DNA of 64,000 nt from Rubidibacter lacunae KORDI 51-2 (GCF_000473895.1 NZ_ASSJ01000076.1:124001-188000), one strand, 5' to 3'. Numbered from the stretch's first letter, positions 50,326 to 59,925 are shown. Notes: generated by a model not told the origin, from the sequence alone. Program-made: numbers and translations.

Positions 50326-50871
50326 ATGCAAACGCAACACATGCCCCGGTCGGTGTTTCACAACTCGGTCGTGGTGTTCTCCAAAAACTACCTGCCCCTA
50401 ACGCGGGTGGATCTCAAGCGCGCGATCGCCTTATTGGCAACGGGTAAAGCCGTCTGCCTCGATAACATTGACGCGATTAACACCCACAGTTGGACGGTTC
50501 GCTCGCCGAGTCTGGTGTTGACCGTACCGACCTGCATTCGCTTGACGGGTACCAGCACCGAACGCATGTGGAAGGTGCCGCCAGTCAGTCGCCGAGAAGT
50601 TATGCGCCGCGACCGGCACGCCTGCCAATACTGCGGCAGTACCCGCAACCTCACCCTCGACCACGTCCAACCGCGATCGCGCGGCGGTGCCCACACCTGG
50701 GATAACGTCGTCGCCGCTTGCGCTCCTTGCAACTCTCGCAAGGGCGCTCGCACGCCTGCGGAAGCGGGAATGCCCTTGTTCCGCAAGCCCAAGGCTCCCA
50801 TGCACCCTGCGCTTGCCTTTGCAGAAAAGTTTTGGAAAACGCGACCGGCCGCGCCGCCGATCGCCGAGTAA
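50326..50871 (+). CDS. HNH endonuclease family protein
   Basis: A 181-residue protein conserved in cyanobacteria. The N-terminal part (SVVVFSKNYLPLTRVDLKRAIALLATGKA) is typical of this single-copy family. The HNH/McrA-like domain (about 92-145) has CQYCG, TLDHVQPRSRGG and a second pair CAPCNSRKG, together a zinc site and catalytic histidines. Its target is unknown. It begins the HNH-DUF1818-DUF72 run, with 15 bp to the next gene. Confidence 0.92.
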   Translation: MQTQHMPRSVFHNSVVVFSKNYLPLTRVDLKRAIALLATGKAVCLDNIDAINTHSWTVRSPSLVLTVPTCIRLTGTSTERMWKVPPVSRREVMRRDRHACQYCGSTRNLTLDHVQPRSRGGAHTWDNVVAACAPCNSRKGARTPAEAGMPLFRKPKAPMHPALAFAEKFWKTRPAAPPIAE

Positions 50872-50886
50872 AGAGACAAAAAGCTG

Positions 50887-51273
50887 ATGTTGAAGTTGAA
50901 CTACACGGAAGACGGTTTGTACCTGGAGCGAGTCGCCAAGTCTCTCGAAGACGTCCTGCGCGATCGCGTGGTTTTGATGGCGCGCTTGGGCGAAACTCTA
51001 TATGTGGAGTCAGGCAGTGCCTCTTTCCTGCTCCCGCAGGACGCACCCGGGCTGTCGCGGCTAGTGCAGTTGCTGCAGCACGAACGTTATGAAGATGTTG
51101 CAGTTGCAGCCGTCGATGATGAGTGCGTTGAGATTTGCATGGAGGGTTGCTGGATGGCTGCGAGTCCCGATGCCGATACGGGAACATTTTTAACCGCGCT
51201 CGATGATGAAACCGAGTTTCTCGTCGCTCGTCTCTGGGAAGCAACTCAGGTCCAAGCGACGTTCCTAGCCTAA
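50887..51273 (+). CDS. DUF1818 family protein
   Basis: A 128-residue conserved cyanobacterial protein of unknown function. It is acidic and soluble, with RVAKSLEDVLRDRVVLMARLGE and FLLPQDAPGLSRLV near the start, and TGTFLTALDDETEFL near the end. It follows the HNH gene by 15 bp and is very likely in the same operon. Confidence 0.8.
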   Translation: MLKLNYTEDGLYLERVAKSLEDVLRDRVVLMARLGETLYVESGSASFLLPQDAPGLSRLVQLLQHERYEDVAVAAVDDECVEICMEGCWMAASPDADTGTFLTALDDETEFLVARLWEATQVQATFLA

Positions 51274-51400
51274 ATTTCGGGAACGTTGCTGACACAACTC
51301 CCGGCTGCAGGGGCGATCGCCTCTTGAAGACCAACATCCCACACAATCTCCAATGGCGTTACAGTGCGGCATAACGGTTCAATGTAGTGACGCGATCGCG

Positions 51401-52327
51401 ATGTTTTGGCTGGGCTGTGCTTTTTGGTCCTACAAAGAATGGGCGGGCGAGTTTTTCCCACCGGGGAGCCGACCGACCGACTACCTGCGGTTGTATTCAC
51501 AACGCCTGCGCGCCGTCGAAGGCAACACGACCTTCTATGCCACGCCCGATGCTGCCACTATTCGGCGCTGGGCTGCTGAGACCCCACCGGGCTTCGCCTT
51601 CTGTCCAAAACTTCCACGCACCGTCAGCCACGCAGGCTCTCTCGTCCCACAGCTCCCGGAAGCACTTGCCTTCGTGGAACGCCTGCACGCTCTCGGCGAT
51701 CGCCTCGGACCCCTCTTCCTGCAACTTCCGCCCAGCTACGGGCCCGACGCGATCGACGATCTAGAGCAATTCCTGATGCAGTTCCTTCAGTGCTGGCAGG
51801 AACGCTTTCCAGATCGGTTCTCCACGACGATTGCCGAGCCGCGATCGCTTGCCAAATCCGATCCCTTGCCGAGATCTGGCTTGAGCGTCGAAGTGCGTCA
51901 TCCCAGCTGGTTCGTTGCCAGCCATGCCGATCGGTTAACCGATTGCCTAGCATCTCTGGGCGTCGCGCGAGTGTTGCTGGACACCCGACCGGTTTACTGG
52001 ACTCCAGACGACCCGCAAGTTGGCGCGCGTCGCAAACCCGATGTGCCCTTGCACCCACAAGTGACTGCTGGGTTTACTCACGTCCGCTTTATCAGTCACC
52101 CCGAGCCGGCCCGCAACGATCGCTTCCTGAACGAATGGGCCGAGCGCGTAGCGGCATGGTTGCATCAAGGGACGCAAGTGTATTTTTTCGTGCACTGCCC
52201 CCAAGAGACGCGATCGCCCCACACTGCTCGTGACTTCCAGAAACGCCTGGAAGCACTAGGCGCGCCCGTGCCATCCTTACCTTGGGATCGCCTTGCCCCT
52301 GCCCCCGAGCAACTACGCTTATTTTGA
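51401..52327 (+). CDS. DUF72 (YecE-like) protein
   Basis: A 308-residue TIM-barrel-like DUF72 protein. It has GCAFWSYKEWAGEFFPPG, VEGNTTFYATP and FCPKLPRTVSH near the start, LSVEVRHPSWF in the middle, and VYFFVHCPQET near the end. The function of the family is unknown. ATG 51401 begins the conserved part; the frame is open 48 bases further upstream. Confidence 0.9.
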   Translation: MFWLGCAFWSYKEWAGEFFPPGSRPTDYLRLYSQRLRAVEGNTTFYATPDAATIRRWAAETPPGFAFCPKLPRTVSHAGSLVPQLPEALAFVERLHALGDRLGPLFLQLPPSYGPDAIDDLEQFLMQFLQCWQERFPDRFSTTIAEPRSLAKSDPLPRSGLSVEVRHPSWFVASHADRLTDCLASLGVARVLLDTRPVYWTPDDPQVGARRKPDVPLHPQVTAGFTHVRFISHPEPARNDRFLNEWAERVAAWLHQGTQVYFFVHCPQETRSPHTARDFQKRLEALGAPVPSLPWDRLAPAPEQLRLF

Positions 52328-52635
52328 GCAACTGCTTTTGAGAGGTGGATTCGGAACCATCAGGTAAGCGAGATTGCTCTAGTACGGACAATGGATTGAA
52401 GCGCTGGCTGTATCTGAGTATCCAGCACGGCTCGGATGAAAAATACCCACCTCTGTACTGAAACCCTTCAAACACCTCTTCAGCCAGTCGACCTAAGACC
52501 GATCCGGAAAAACTCTCGGCACCGGGAAAACGCCCTGAGATAGTGTCGCCAAATCAGGCTTTCCCGATCGGCTCCTCCCCCATCGGCAGGAAAGGTTGTC
52601 CAAGTTGCTATTTAGTGCTATAAATTCGCAATTGA
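52328..52635. other. intergenic before the Gly-Gly-Glu repeat gene
   Basis: About 310 bp with no gene. The last 40 bases are AT-rich (near TATTTAGTGCTATAAAT) and look like the promoter of the next gene, with a possible -10 box TATAAA at about 52619. Confidence 0.35.
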
Positions 52636-53565
52636 ATGAGTTTTATCGCGAAAATCATGCAACAAGTCAAACTTTGGCTCGGTGTTGGTAGTTACGTGTT
52701 CGTAAGCGCTGGGGCCGTGTCGCCAGCGATCGCTCACGATGCCGTTCCCGAGCAGTTTTCCCGCTCGGAAATCTCCGAACTCGCCCAAGGCGGTGAAGGA
52801 GCTGAAGGGGGTGAAGGAGCTGAAGGCGGTGAGGGTGGCGAAGGTTTCAAGCCTTATAATCCCTTCGGCAGCGGAGGGGAAGGTGGCGAAGGCGGTGAGG
52901 GTGGTGAAGGCGGTGAAGGCGGTGAGGGTGGTGAAGGCGGTGAAGGCGGTGAAGGCGGTGAAGGCGGTGAGGGTGGTGAAGGCGGTGAGGGTGGTGAAGG
53001 TGCTGCCTCAAGCTTTCAAAACCTTGTCAGTGACACTGTATTAGTCACTGCACTGCGTCAAGGCGGACACATCATCTTCTTCCGGCACGCCCAAACCGAG
53101 AAGGACTACGCCGACCAAGTGAGCGCCGACCCAAATGATTGCTCGACGCAGCGCACCCTTAGCGAAGCTGGTTGGCAAGATGCAAAGGAGATTGGTGAGG
53201 AATTTGAAGACCTGAACATTCCCATCGGCGAGGTCTATTCCAGCCAGTATTGCCGTGCTTGGCAAACTGCAGACCTAGCATTCGACTCCTATGAAAAAGT
53301 TTCCGGGCTGAACTTCGCTCCAGCAGAGGAGTACACCGAGGCTCAGGTCGCGCAGATGCGAAGAGGCATCATGCCGCTGCTAACCGCCACCCCAGCAAGA
53401 GGGACGAATACGGTCGTTGTCGGGCACGATGATGTCTTTGAATCCGCAACGGGTATTTACCCCGAACCGCAAGGCGTCGCCTACATTCTGAAGCCCGACG
53501 GTCGCGGCGGCTTCGACATCATGGCCATGCTGCTGCCATCAGACTGGTCGCAACTGCCTCGGTAG
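52636..53565 (+). CDS. secreted histidine phosphatase-like protein with Gly-Gly-Glu repeats
   Basis: A 309-residue protein. A signal peptide (about 1-33, cleavage near SPAIA-HD) is followed by 6 Gly-(Gly/Ala)-Glu triplets (52789-52842), a short spacer, and 14 uninterrupted Gly-Gly-Glu triplets (52873-52998). The rest is a histidine phosphatase domain: IIFFRHAQTEKDY with the catalytic Arg-His, TLSEAGWQDAKEIGEEF, VYSSQYCRAWQTA, and the second histidine in VVVGHDD. It probably acts in the periplasm or outside. The acidic repeat may bind metal ions or act as a spacer. Confidence 0.85.
   Translation: MSFIAKIMQQVKLWLGVGSYVFVSAGAVSPAIAHDAVPEQFSRSEISELAQGGEGAEGGEGAEGGEGGEGFKPYNPFGSGGEGGEGGEGGEGGEGGEGGEGGEGGEGGEGGEGGEGGEGGEGAASSFQNLVSDTVLVTALRQGGHIIFFRHAQTEKDYADQVSADPNDCSTQRTLSEAGWQDAKEIGEEFEDLNIPIGEVYSSQYCRAWQTADLAFDSYEKVSGLNFAPAEEYTEAQVAQMRRGIMPLLTATPARGTNTVVVGHDDVFESATGIYPEPQGVAYILKPDGRGGFDIMAMLLPSDWSQLPR
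52789..52998 (+). repeat. 9-bp coding minisatellite (Gly-Gly-Glu)
   Basis: Two blocks of the nonamer GGNGGNGAR inside the phosphatase gene: 6 units at 52789-52842 (two with Ala instead of Gly) and 14 at 52873-52998. Third-position changes keep the protein sequence constant while the DNA varies, which suggests selection on the peptide. Confidence 0.95.
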
Positions 53566-53874
53566 CGCTAGCAAAAAGAACGCGCGCGATCGCCTCTGCA
53601 GTTCATCTTTGGTGGCGATCGCGTAACTTAGAACTGTTTTTGATAAACAAGGATCTATCCTATGACTGCCCTTGAAGAGAACAGCCTGCAATAATTAGGC
53701 TCTCTCAGCGCAGTTTAATGACGAATGACAGCAACTAGAGCAGTTGGCGCGTCGGTTTTGCTCCGAACGCACCGGTAGTCCGGCGGAAAACCCCACCTGA
53801 GTTACGTCGCCTCGCTTCTCGCCGTTCGCTACAGTGAGCCCAGGACATTACGAAACTTTACGTCGCGTCAGACT
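53566..53874. other. intergenic with possible leader peptide
   Basis: A 309-bp gap. It contains a 10-codon frame at 53662-53694 (MTALEENSLQ) with AAGGA eight bases before its ATG, followed by a small AGCCT/AGGCT dyad. It may be a leader ORF for the S9 peptidase gene or a truncated gene start. Confidence 0.3.
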
Positions 53875-55770
53875 ATGACCACTGCCACAGCTCCGCAAGC
53901 GTCTACGCAACTACCGCCGTTAATTCCACGCGAAGTGCTTTTTGGGAACCCTACGCGGACCAGCCCACGCCTATCGCCCAACGGACAAAACCTCGCCTAC
54001 ATCGCTCCCGACGACAGCGATGTGCTGCAAGTGTGGCTGCAATCTTCAGATGGCGATCGCCAGCTCACCCAAGACAAAAAGCGTGGCATCCGCATGTTCT
54101 TCTGGACCTACGAGCCCGGTCAGCTTGTTTACTTGCAAGATTCCGACGGCGACGAGAACTTTCACCTTTATCTTGTCGATATCGACACCAGCATGGTTCG
54201 CGATCTGACGCCTTTCCAAGGAGTTAAGGCTCAGTTTATTGACAGCGATCGCGACCATCCCAACGCGCTTCTAGTCGGACTCAACCTCAAAAACTCGCAA
54301 ACCTTCGATGTTTACCGCATCGATCTCAAATCCGGAGCGGTCGAGTTCGTGGCTGCCAACCCTGGCAACATCGTCAGTTGGGAAGCAGACGCAAACTTTG
54401 AAATCCGTGCCGCTGCTGCCGCAACCTCCGATGGTGGTAGCGAACTACTTTACCGTGCTAGCGCCGATGCCGACTGGGAAACCTTGCGCCGCTGGGGACC
54501 CGATGATGAAGGCGGACCCAGTCACTTCTCGAAAGATGGGAAAACCCTCTACATCATTGGCAACCATGATGCCAACGCCCAGCGCTTGATCGCTCTCGAC
54601 CTCGACAACCGCACCGAAACGGTCTTAGCTGAAGACCCGCAGTACGACCTCAGCGGTATTCTCCTGCACCCGCAAACCCGCGAACTGCAAGCAGTGTCTT
54701 TTTACGAAGACAAAGTGCGTTGGCAGGTGTTTGATGCTGATGTTGCTGAAGACCTCGAGGCAATTGCCCAAATCCGCAACGGTGAATTTGCGATCGCCAG
54801 TCGCACCGATGACGACACCGTCTGGCTGGTCGCTTTCCTCACCGATGACGGTCCGGTGTACTACTACCGCTACGAGCGCGCCACCAAGCACGCCGAGCTG
54901 ATGTTCAGCCACCGCCCGGAACTAGAAGCACTTTCCCTATCTTCGATGCAGGCGATCGAATATACCGCTCGCGACGGTCTTACAATTCACGGCTATCTCA
55001 GTACACCCGTCGGCGTGCCAGCTGAAAACCTGCCAACTGTGCTACACGTTCACGGCGGTCCCTGGGCGCGCGACACTTGGGGTTATTCGCCGTCGGTGCA
55101 GTGGCTGACCAATCGAGGTTATGCCGTGCTGCAAGTGAACTTCCGCGGCTCGACGGGTTATGGAAAAGCCTTCCTGAATGCCGGGAACCGCCAGTGGGGG
55201 GCGGCTATGCATGACGATTTGCTCGACGCTGTCGAGTGGCTCAAAGCCAAAGGCATTAGCGACCCAGATCGCATCGCCATTATGGGTGGCTCATACGGTG
55301 GCTACGCTACGCTGGTCGGCTTAGCGTTCACGCCCGAAGTGTTTGCTTGCGGCGTCGATATCGTCGGCCCGTCGAACCTCGTAACGTTGATCCAGAGCGT
55401 CCCACCCTACTGGAAACCGCTCATGGCAATGTTCGCGCACCGCGTCGGCAACTTGGAAACTGAGGAGGATTTCCTCAAGGCGCGATCGCCGCTGTTTATC
55501 TGCGATCGCATCCAGAAGCCGCTGCTGATCGGCCAGGGTGCCAACGACCCCCGCGTCAAGCAAGCCGAGAGCGAGCAGATCGTGGACGCCATGCACGCGG
55601 CAGGCAAGCCAGTCGAATACGCGCTCTACACCGATGAAGGGCATGGCTTTGCTCGGCCGGAGAACCGCATGCATTTCTACGCGCTCGCCGAAGAGTTTCT
55701 CGCGAAATACCTCGGCGGTCGGGCCGAACCCATTGGCGAACTAACCGGACATTCGGGCATCGTGCGCTAA
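53875..55770 (+). CDS. S9 family serine peptidase (prolyl oligopeptidase type)
   Basis: A 631-residue peptidase. The N-terminal beta-propeller (about 25-370) has TolB-like repeats (RLSPNGQNLAYIAPDD). The alpha/beta-hydrolase domain has HVHGGPWARDTWGY, the nucleophile in GGSYGGYAT (S473), the aspartate in QGANDPRV and the histidine in DEGHGF. No signal peptide is visible, so it is probably cytoplasmic, like acylaminoacyl- or dipeptidyl-peptidases. A hairpin lies 40 bp after the stop. Confidence 0.95.
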   Translation: MTTATAPQASTQLPPLIPREVLFGNPTRTSPRLSPNGQNLAYIAPDDSDVLQVWLQSSDGDRQLTQDKKRGIRMFFWTYEPGQLVYLQDSDGDENFHLYLVDIDTSMVRDLTPFQGVKAQFIDSDRDHPNALLVGLNLKNSQTFDVYRIDLKSGAVEFVAANPGNIVSWEADANFEIRAAAAATSDGGSELLYRASADADWETLRRWGPDDEGGPSHFSKDGKTLYIIGNHDANAQRLIALDLDNRTETVLAEDPQYDLSGILLHPQTRELQAVSFYEDKVRWQVFDADVAEDLEAIAQIRNGEFAIASRTDDDTVWLVAFLTDDGPVYYYRYERATKHAELMFSHRPELEALSLSSMQAIEYTARDGLTIHGYLSTPVGVPAENLPTVLHVHGGPWARDTWGYSPSVQWLTNRGYAVLQVNFRGSTGYGKAFLNAGNRQWGAAMHDDLLDAVEWLKAKGISDPDRIAIMGGSYGGYATLVGLAFTPEVFACGVDIVGPSNLVTLIQSVPPYWKPLMAMFAHRVGNLETEEDFLKARSPLFICDRIQKPLLIGQGANDPRVKQAESEQIVDAMHAAGKPVEYALYTDEGHGFARPENRMHFYALAEEFLAKYLGGRAEPIGELTGHSGIVR

Positions 55771-55809
55771 ACGACAGCGTCCCGAACTCCCGCACGAACA
55801 GCTATCCCT

Positions 55810-55850
55810 CCGGCAGCGATTGCCCTTATCCGCGGCGCGATCGCTGCCGG
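55810..55850 (+). terminator. hairpin downstream of S9 peptidase gene
   Basis: Arms CCGGCAGCGAT and ATCGCTGCCGG (11 bp) enclose 19 bases, 40 bp after the peptidase stop. Sequence AATGCGTTTT follows. Confidence 0.6.
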
Positions 55851-55907
55851 AATGCGTTTTATGGATTCAATGCCGTGCTGGTGAATCGTCCATCTTTAGC
55901 TATTACG

Positions 55908-55993
55908 GCAGAGAATAGCTGAAAGAACAGATCTTCGTGTGATTCGGCTCAGACATCAGTATGAAAACATAGGGAGACCAGAGCGAATTTTTG
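55908..55993. repeat. dispersed repeat, copy B
   Basis: Matches 38617-38702 without gaps, about 73% over 86 bp by eye. The minus strand reads MSEP, KI and FSY in one frame, followed by a stop, so any coding capacity is lost here. Confidence 0.6.
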
Positions 55994-56136
55994 GGCTTCC
56001 TCACTTATTGGTCTTCCTAAAGTAACTTTAGAGTGATTAGCACTGGATGAGGGAGCTGGCAATCGCACTACCGAACACAACCGGTATGTCGCGCGATTGG
56101 TCTCGGTAACAGGTGGCGATCGCCCCGGGGGCAACT

Positions 56137-57297
56137 TTACTCGCCGATCAACAATTGAGCGAGTGCCGTCCGCTGTTCCGGTTCGTAGTGAGGCGGGCTC
56201 TGACGCGAGTCGGTAATCAGCCAATCGAGAGCGGCTGCCTGCACGTCGATCGCCGCGCCATCCTTGTCCACGCAGTAACGACCGAATACGAGTTTGTCTA
56301 CCAAGCGCACCTTCGGACCCAAGCGCGAGTAATCGAAGATGATGCTGTTGTTGACCGTCGCGCCGCTGCAGACCCAGCAGTTAGGACCGATCATCGTCGG
56401 TCCGACGATCCTCGCGCCGTCTTCGATGTGCGTCATACCGCCAATATAAACCGGACCCTCGATGTCCACTTTGTCCCAATTCACCGCCACGTTCAGACCC
56501 GTGTAAATACCGGGGGCAACTTGCGTACCAGGGATCTCCACGTTCTTGATTTCCCCAAGCAGCACGCCGCGAATTGCCTGCCAGTAGTCCGGTACTTTAC
56601 CGATATCGACCCACTCGAAGTCCATATCGATCGCGTAAAAAGGCGCGCCCATTTCCACCAAGCGCGGGAATAGCTGGCTGCCCAGGTCGAACTTTTGATT
56701 CTGAGGAATGTAATCGATAACTTCCGGTTCGAGGATATAAATACCCGTGTTGATCGTCGTGCTGAGGGCTTCTGCAACCGACGGTTTTTCCTGGAAGGTT
56801 TGGATGCGACCCTGCTCGTCCGCTACCACGACGCCGTAGCTCGACACTGCCTCGCGCGGCATGGATTTGGTGACCACCGTCGCGATCGCGCCCTGCTCTC
56901 GGTGAAACTTGACCGCTGCCGTCAAATCCAAGTCGATTAGCGCATCGCCGCAGAGAACGATAAAAGTGTCGTCGAAAAAGCAGTTGAAATCTTGCACGCG
57001 GCGAATGCCGCCAGCCGAGCCAAGGGCTTCGCCGACGAGCTGCCCGTCGACAATGCGTCCTTCAAAGGAATAAGCAATATTGACGCCGAAGCGCTGACCG
57101 TCGCGGAAGTAACTCTCGATCTCGTTAGCCAGGTGGCTGACGTTGACCATGACCTCGGTGAAACCATGTTGGCGCAACAGCTCCAATAGAAACTCCATCA
57201 CGGGTTTCTGCAGGATCGGAATCATAGGCTTGGGAACTGTGTAGGTAATCGGGCGAACCCGCGTCCCCTTACCCGCCGCCAAAATCATGGCCTTCAT
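56137..57297 (-). CDS. NDP-sugar pyrophosphorylase
   Basis: A 386-residue nucleotidyltransferase. The N-terminal Rossmann domain has LAAGKGTRVRPITYTVPKPMIPI and the metal aspartate in LCGDALIDLD. A left-handed beta-helix follows from about residue 255, with repeats such as VYIGGMTHIEDGARIVGP and TMIGPNCWVCSGATV. Likely products are GDP-mannose or a dNDP-glucose used for cell-surface glycans. The C-terminal 40 residues are not typical. It follows scpA after 240 bp. Confidence 0.92.
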   Translation of the reverse strand: MKAMILAAGKGTRVRPITYTVPKPMIPILQKPVMEFLLELLRQHGFTEVMVNVSHLANEIESYFRDGQRFGVNIAYSFEGRIVDGQLVGEALGSAGGIRRVQDFNCFFDDTFIVLCGDALIDLDLTAAVKFHREQGAIATVVTKSMPREAVSSYGVVVADEQGRIQTFQEKPSVAEALSTTINTGIYILEPEVIDYIPQNQKFDLGSQLFPRLVEMGAPFYAIDMDFEWVDIGKVPDYWQAIRGVLLGEIKNVEIPGTQVAPGIYTGLNVAVNWDKVDIEGPVYIGGMTHIEDGARIVGPTMIGPNCWVCSGATVNNSIIFDYSRLGPKVRLVDKLVFGRYCVDKDGAAIDVQAAALDWLITDSRQSPPHYEPEQRTALAQLLIGE

Positions 57298-57537
57298 AGA
57301 CGGTGCTCCTAAACTGCAGCGTGTCCCACCGTGGCTTGGTGGTTGAGTCTGATTCTACTCAGTTGCGTCAATCCGGCAACCCTCTTGGTAGCAGGGACCG
57401 TGCAATCAACGCGTCTGGAAGCCTTGCCAGCAGGCAACTCTTCGAGACTTCCCATCAGTATAGGCGCAAGTGCGTCAACGCCAATCCGGCAGATCCCAAT
57501 CTTGCCCCAATCTTGCCCAAAAACAGCTGATTATCGA

Positions 57538-58356
57538 CTAACTTCGGGCAGTAGCAACCGTAGAAGCTGGGAGTGTCTCCGGCTCGAGCCAGCGAACGCT
57601 CAAATCCTGATAGAACTCGTTTTGGGAAAGCTCGACCTTAGACTGCGACGACAGCAACAGCAGCGCCCAAAACACCCCCACGCGATCCCCGGTTGGAGAT
57701 TGATGGCGCTCCCCCTGCACGGCGGATGCCGATTCCATCCACCAGCACAGGAGTTGCTCTAGGTCGAGCCAACTGTCCTCTAACTCGCAATCGCTTCCGT
57801 CCGACAGGCGATCGCTCAGTAGCGCTTCCAGTCGCGCCGCCAGCTCGGTCAGGTTCTCGTCATGAGCGAGTTGTGCGATCGCGGCCGTTGCTTCTCGGCG
57901 CGACATCTGGCGCGGGCGCTCCGGCCGCGGGCGATCGCCGAGCGCGTCCCATTCGGCTGAAAGATCCCGGATCTGAGCGAGCAATTCGGGTAGGGTAGCC
58001 CTGCGCCGGCGCGGCGGCGGGACAGCCGGACGGCGGCGAAGGTGGCGCTCTAAATGCAGCGGTAACCCGCGCTCATCTGCTATAACCAGCAATTCCTCCT
58101 CGCACTCCGAGGCGTCGTCTTCAGTTGCTTCGGCCAGACGCTGTAGTGCATCGGCCTTGAAGTAAACCAACATCGACGCCCATAGGAATGCCTGTCCCGA
58201 GAGGGGGAGGTCGGCGCGATCGCCGCTGCGGCGTTCGAGCTCGTCTAAAACGCGATCGATGGCGTCGATGACGCGTACGTCCCAGGGGTCGATCTCGCCG
58301 CGTTCGACTTGTTCTAGCGCGTTATGTAAGGCGGCGCGGGCAGCGCTGAAGCTCAT
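57538..58356 (-). CDS. scpA: segregation and condensation protein A
   Basis: A 272-residue kleisin of the SMC-ScpAB complex. The N terminus SFSAARAALHNALEQVERGEIDPWDVRVIDAIDRVL binds the SMC neck. The middle is Arg/Pro-rich, and the C-terminal winged helix is in VGVFWALLLLSSQSKVELSQNEFYQDLSV. ATG 58356 has GAGGAG six bases upstream, so it is preferred over the longer frame starting at 58440. It lies 92 bp after the LapA-domain gene. Confidence 0.93.
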   Translation of the reverse strand: MSFSAARAALHNALEQVERGEIDPWDVRVIDAIDRVLDELERRSGDRADLPLSGQAFLWASMLVYFKADALQRLAEATEDDASECEEELLVIADERGLPLHLERHLRRRPAVPPPRRRRATLPELLAQIRDLSAEWDALGDRPRPERPRQMSRREATAAIAQLAHDENLTELAARLEALLSDRLSDGSDCELEDSWLDLEQLLCWWMESASAVQGERHQSPTGDRVGVFWALLLLSSQSKVELSQNEFYQDLSVRWLEPETLPASTVATARS

Positions 58357-58448
58357 GCCGGTCTCCTCAATAATTCCTAAAAAGTTCCTCAAAGCTTCTT
58401 CGGTTTCCAGTTGGCGTTGGGGACGCGTTGTAAGCACCAACGACCCGG

Positions 58449-58817
58449 CTAGGTAGAAGCGTCCGACGCAGAGGGAGGCCGTTGCTCTTCAGGGGGTAGC
58501 AGGAGCTGACGCTGCTTGTCGAGTTCAGCCTTGTAACCTTCAATGTCCTGAGTCAGGGATTGAATTTGCTCGTCTTTGGAGCGCAACTCGCGTTGATCGC
58601 GAGCGCCTTCTAGCTGTCGTAACAACCGACTCCATGCCCCAAATACCCAGGCCACCAGCGCACCAACTCCCAACGCCACGATCATCTCGATCGCCAGCGG
58701 CGCTTGCACTTCATAGCCGGGTACGATTTGGATGCGAACGAGTTCGGTATTCTCCAATCCAAAGAGCACGAGAGCGAGACAGACCGTAAAGATGATGAGG
58801 AAATTCAATTGGCGCAT
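58449..58817 (-). CDS. LapA-domain (DUF1049) membrane protein
   Basis: A 122-residue inner membrane protein. Two helices (about 4-20, LIIFTVCLALVLFGL; about 42-62, AIEMIVALGVGALVAWVFG) are followed by a coiled coil (about 63-110, RSKDEQIQSLTQDIEGYKAEL). This matches LapA-like proteins, which in E. coli help assemble lipopolysaccharide; the cyanobacterial role is unknown. ATG 58817 is family-consistent. It is co-directional with scpA. Confidence 0.85.
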   Translation of the reverse strand: MRQLNFLIIFTVCLALVLFGLENTELVRIQIVPGYEVQAPLAIEMIVALGVGALVAWVFGAWSRLLRQLEGARDQRELRSKDEQIQSLTQDIEGYKAELDKQRQLLLPPEEQRPPSASDAST

Positions 58818-59072
58818 TGACCGGACTCCCGAAGTCGAGAAGCAGCAATACCTGTTAGGCGACCGATCCCACAGTCGCCTATTTACGATAACGAGGGAGA
58901 TGCGGTGGCGCACCCAAGCGATACCGACCGCTGCGCGCGGCCGAGCGTTCCCGAAGAACTGCTGCCCCACGTGCCATCCTTCGCCGCGATGAATTTCGCG
59001 GTGAATTTACAGTGCTAGAAATCGCGCTAACTTTGCAGGAAAAGAAGCTAAAGATTCTGCCGACTTTGCCTC

Positions 59073-59744
59073 ATGAGTACTTCCTCTGGCTCGTCTGCAA
59101 CGAGCATGTCTTCTGCCGAACTGCGCCGCAGCTACACCCGGGCCGGACTCAGCGAAACCGATGCCGCGACCGATCCGTTGGTCCAGTTTCACCGCTGGTT
59201 CGAGGAAGCCGTTGCTGCCGAACTGCCCGAACCCAATGCCATGACCCTGGCAACGGTTACCCCGGAGGGCAAGCCCGTCGCGCGACTGGTATTGCTTAAG
59301 GACCACGGCGATCGCGGCTTCATCTTTTTCACGAACTACGAGAGCCAGAAAGGGCGCCAGTTGCAGGCAACTCCGTGGGGCGCGCTGGTATTTTGGTGGG
59401 CCGAGTTGGAACGCCAAGTGCGCGCGATCGGACGCGTGGAGCAAATTGCTTCCGAGGAGTCGGATGCTTATTTTCAGTCGCGTCCCCACGGCTCGCAGTT
59501 AGGGGCTTGGGCATCGCCGCAAAGCCAGGTGGTGGAGTCGCGAGCAGTCTTGGAAAAGAATTTAGCGGCGCTGGCAGCCAAGTATCCCGAGGGAGAACCC
59601 GTGCCGCGACCGCCGCACTGGGGCGGTTTTCGGTTGGTGCCGGATGAAATTGAATTCTGGCAGGGACGGCCGAATCGCCTACACGATCGCCTGCGCTATC
59701 GTCGCACCAATGGCGGCTGGACGCGCGATCGCCTCGCACCCTAA
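59073..59744 (+). CDS. pdxH: pyridoxamine 5'-phosphate oxidase
   Basis: A 223-residue FMN enzyme that oxidises pyridoxine or pyridoxamine phosphate to PLP. It has [20 protein letters not shown] at the start, [20 protein letters not shown] and [13 protein letters not shown] (FMN site), and the conserved end [17 protein letters not shown]. The first 12 residues are Ser-rich; ATG 59109 ([10 protein letters not shown]) is a plausible alternative start. Several PLP enzymes (glyA, glgP, cysteine desulfurase) are in the window. Confidence 0.96.
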   Translation: MSTSSGSSATSMSSAELRRSYTRAGLSETDAATDPLVQFHRWFEEAVAAELPEPNAMTLATVTPEGKPVARLVLLKDHGDRGFIFFTNYESQKGRQLQATPWGALVFWWAELERQVRAIGRVEQIASEESDAYFQSRPHGSQLGAWASPQSQVVESRAVLEKNLAALAAKYPEGEPVPRPPHWGGFRLVPDEIEFWQGRPNRLHDRLRYRRTNGGWTRDRLAP

Positions 59745-59925
59745 GGTCTGGGTAAGCGCGAAGCGAGCCCGTCTGTTACGTTCGGCAATCGGTCGTGCGC
59801 GCGTCGGTAGGGGATGATGCCTTCACCCAAAAGCGCGACGGCAGGCATTGCTGCAGCAATCGCTGACAAAACGACATTTTTTGCAAGCATCGGCGGTAAT
59901 ATCGAGTTCGAACTGCGGGCGACCT

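Larger units (their letters stand above)
55771..56136. other. intergenic between convergent genes
   Basis: A 366-bp gap between the rightward peptidase gene and the leftward NDP-sugar gene. It holds a terminator-like hairpin (55810-55850) and copy B of the dispersed repeat (55908-55993). No gene is supported. Confidence 0.5.

Noticed and set aside
52739-53044. Second rightward frame through the Gly-Gly-Glu repeat (VKAVRVVKAV pattern)
   Set aside because: It is the same nonamer array read in another frame, without a signal peptide or domain.
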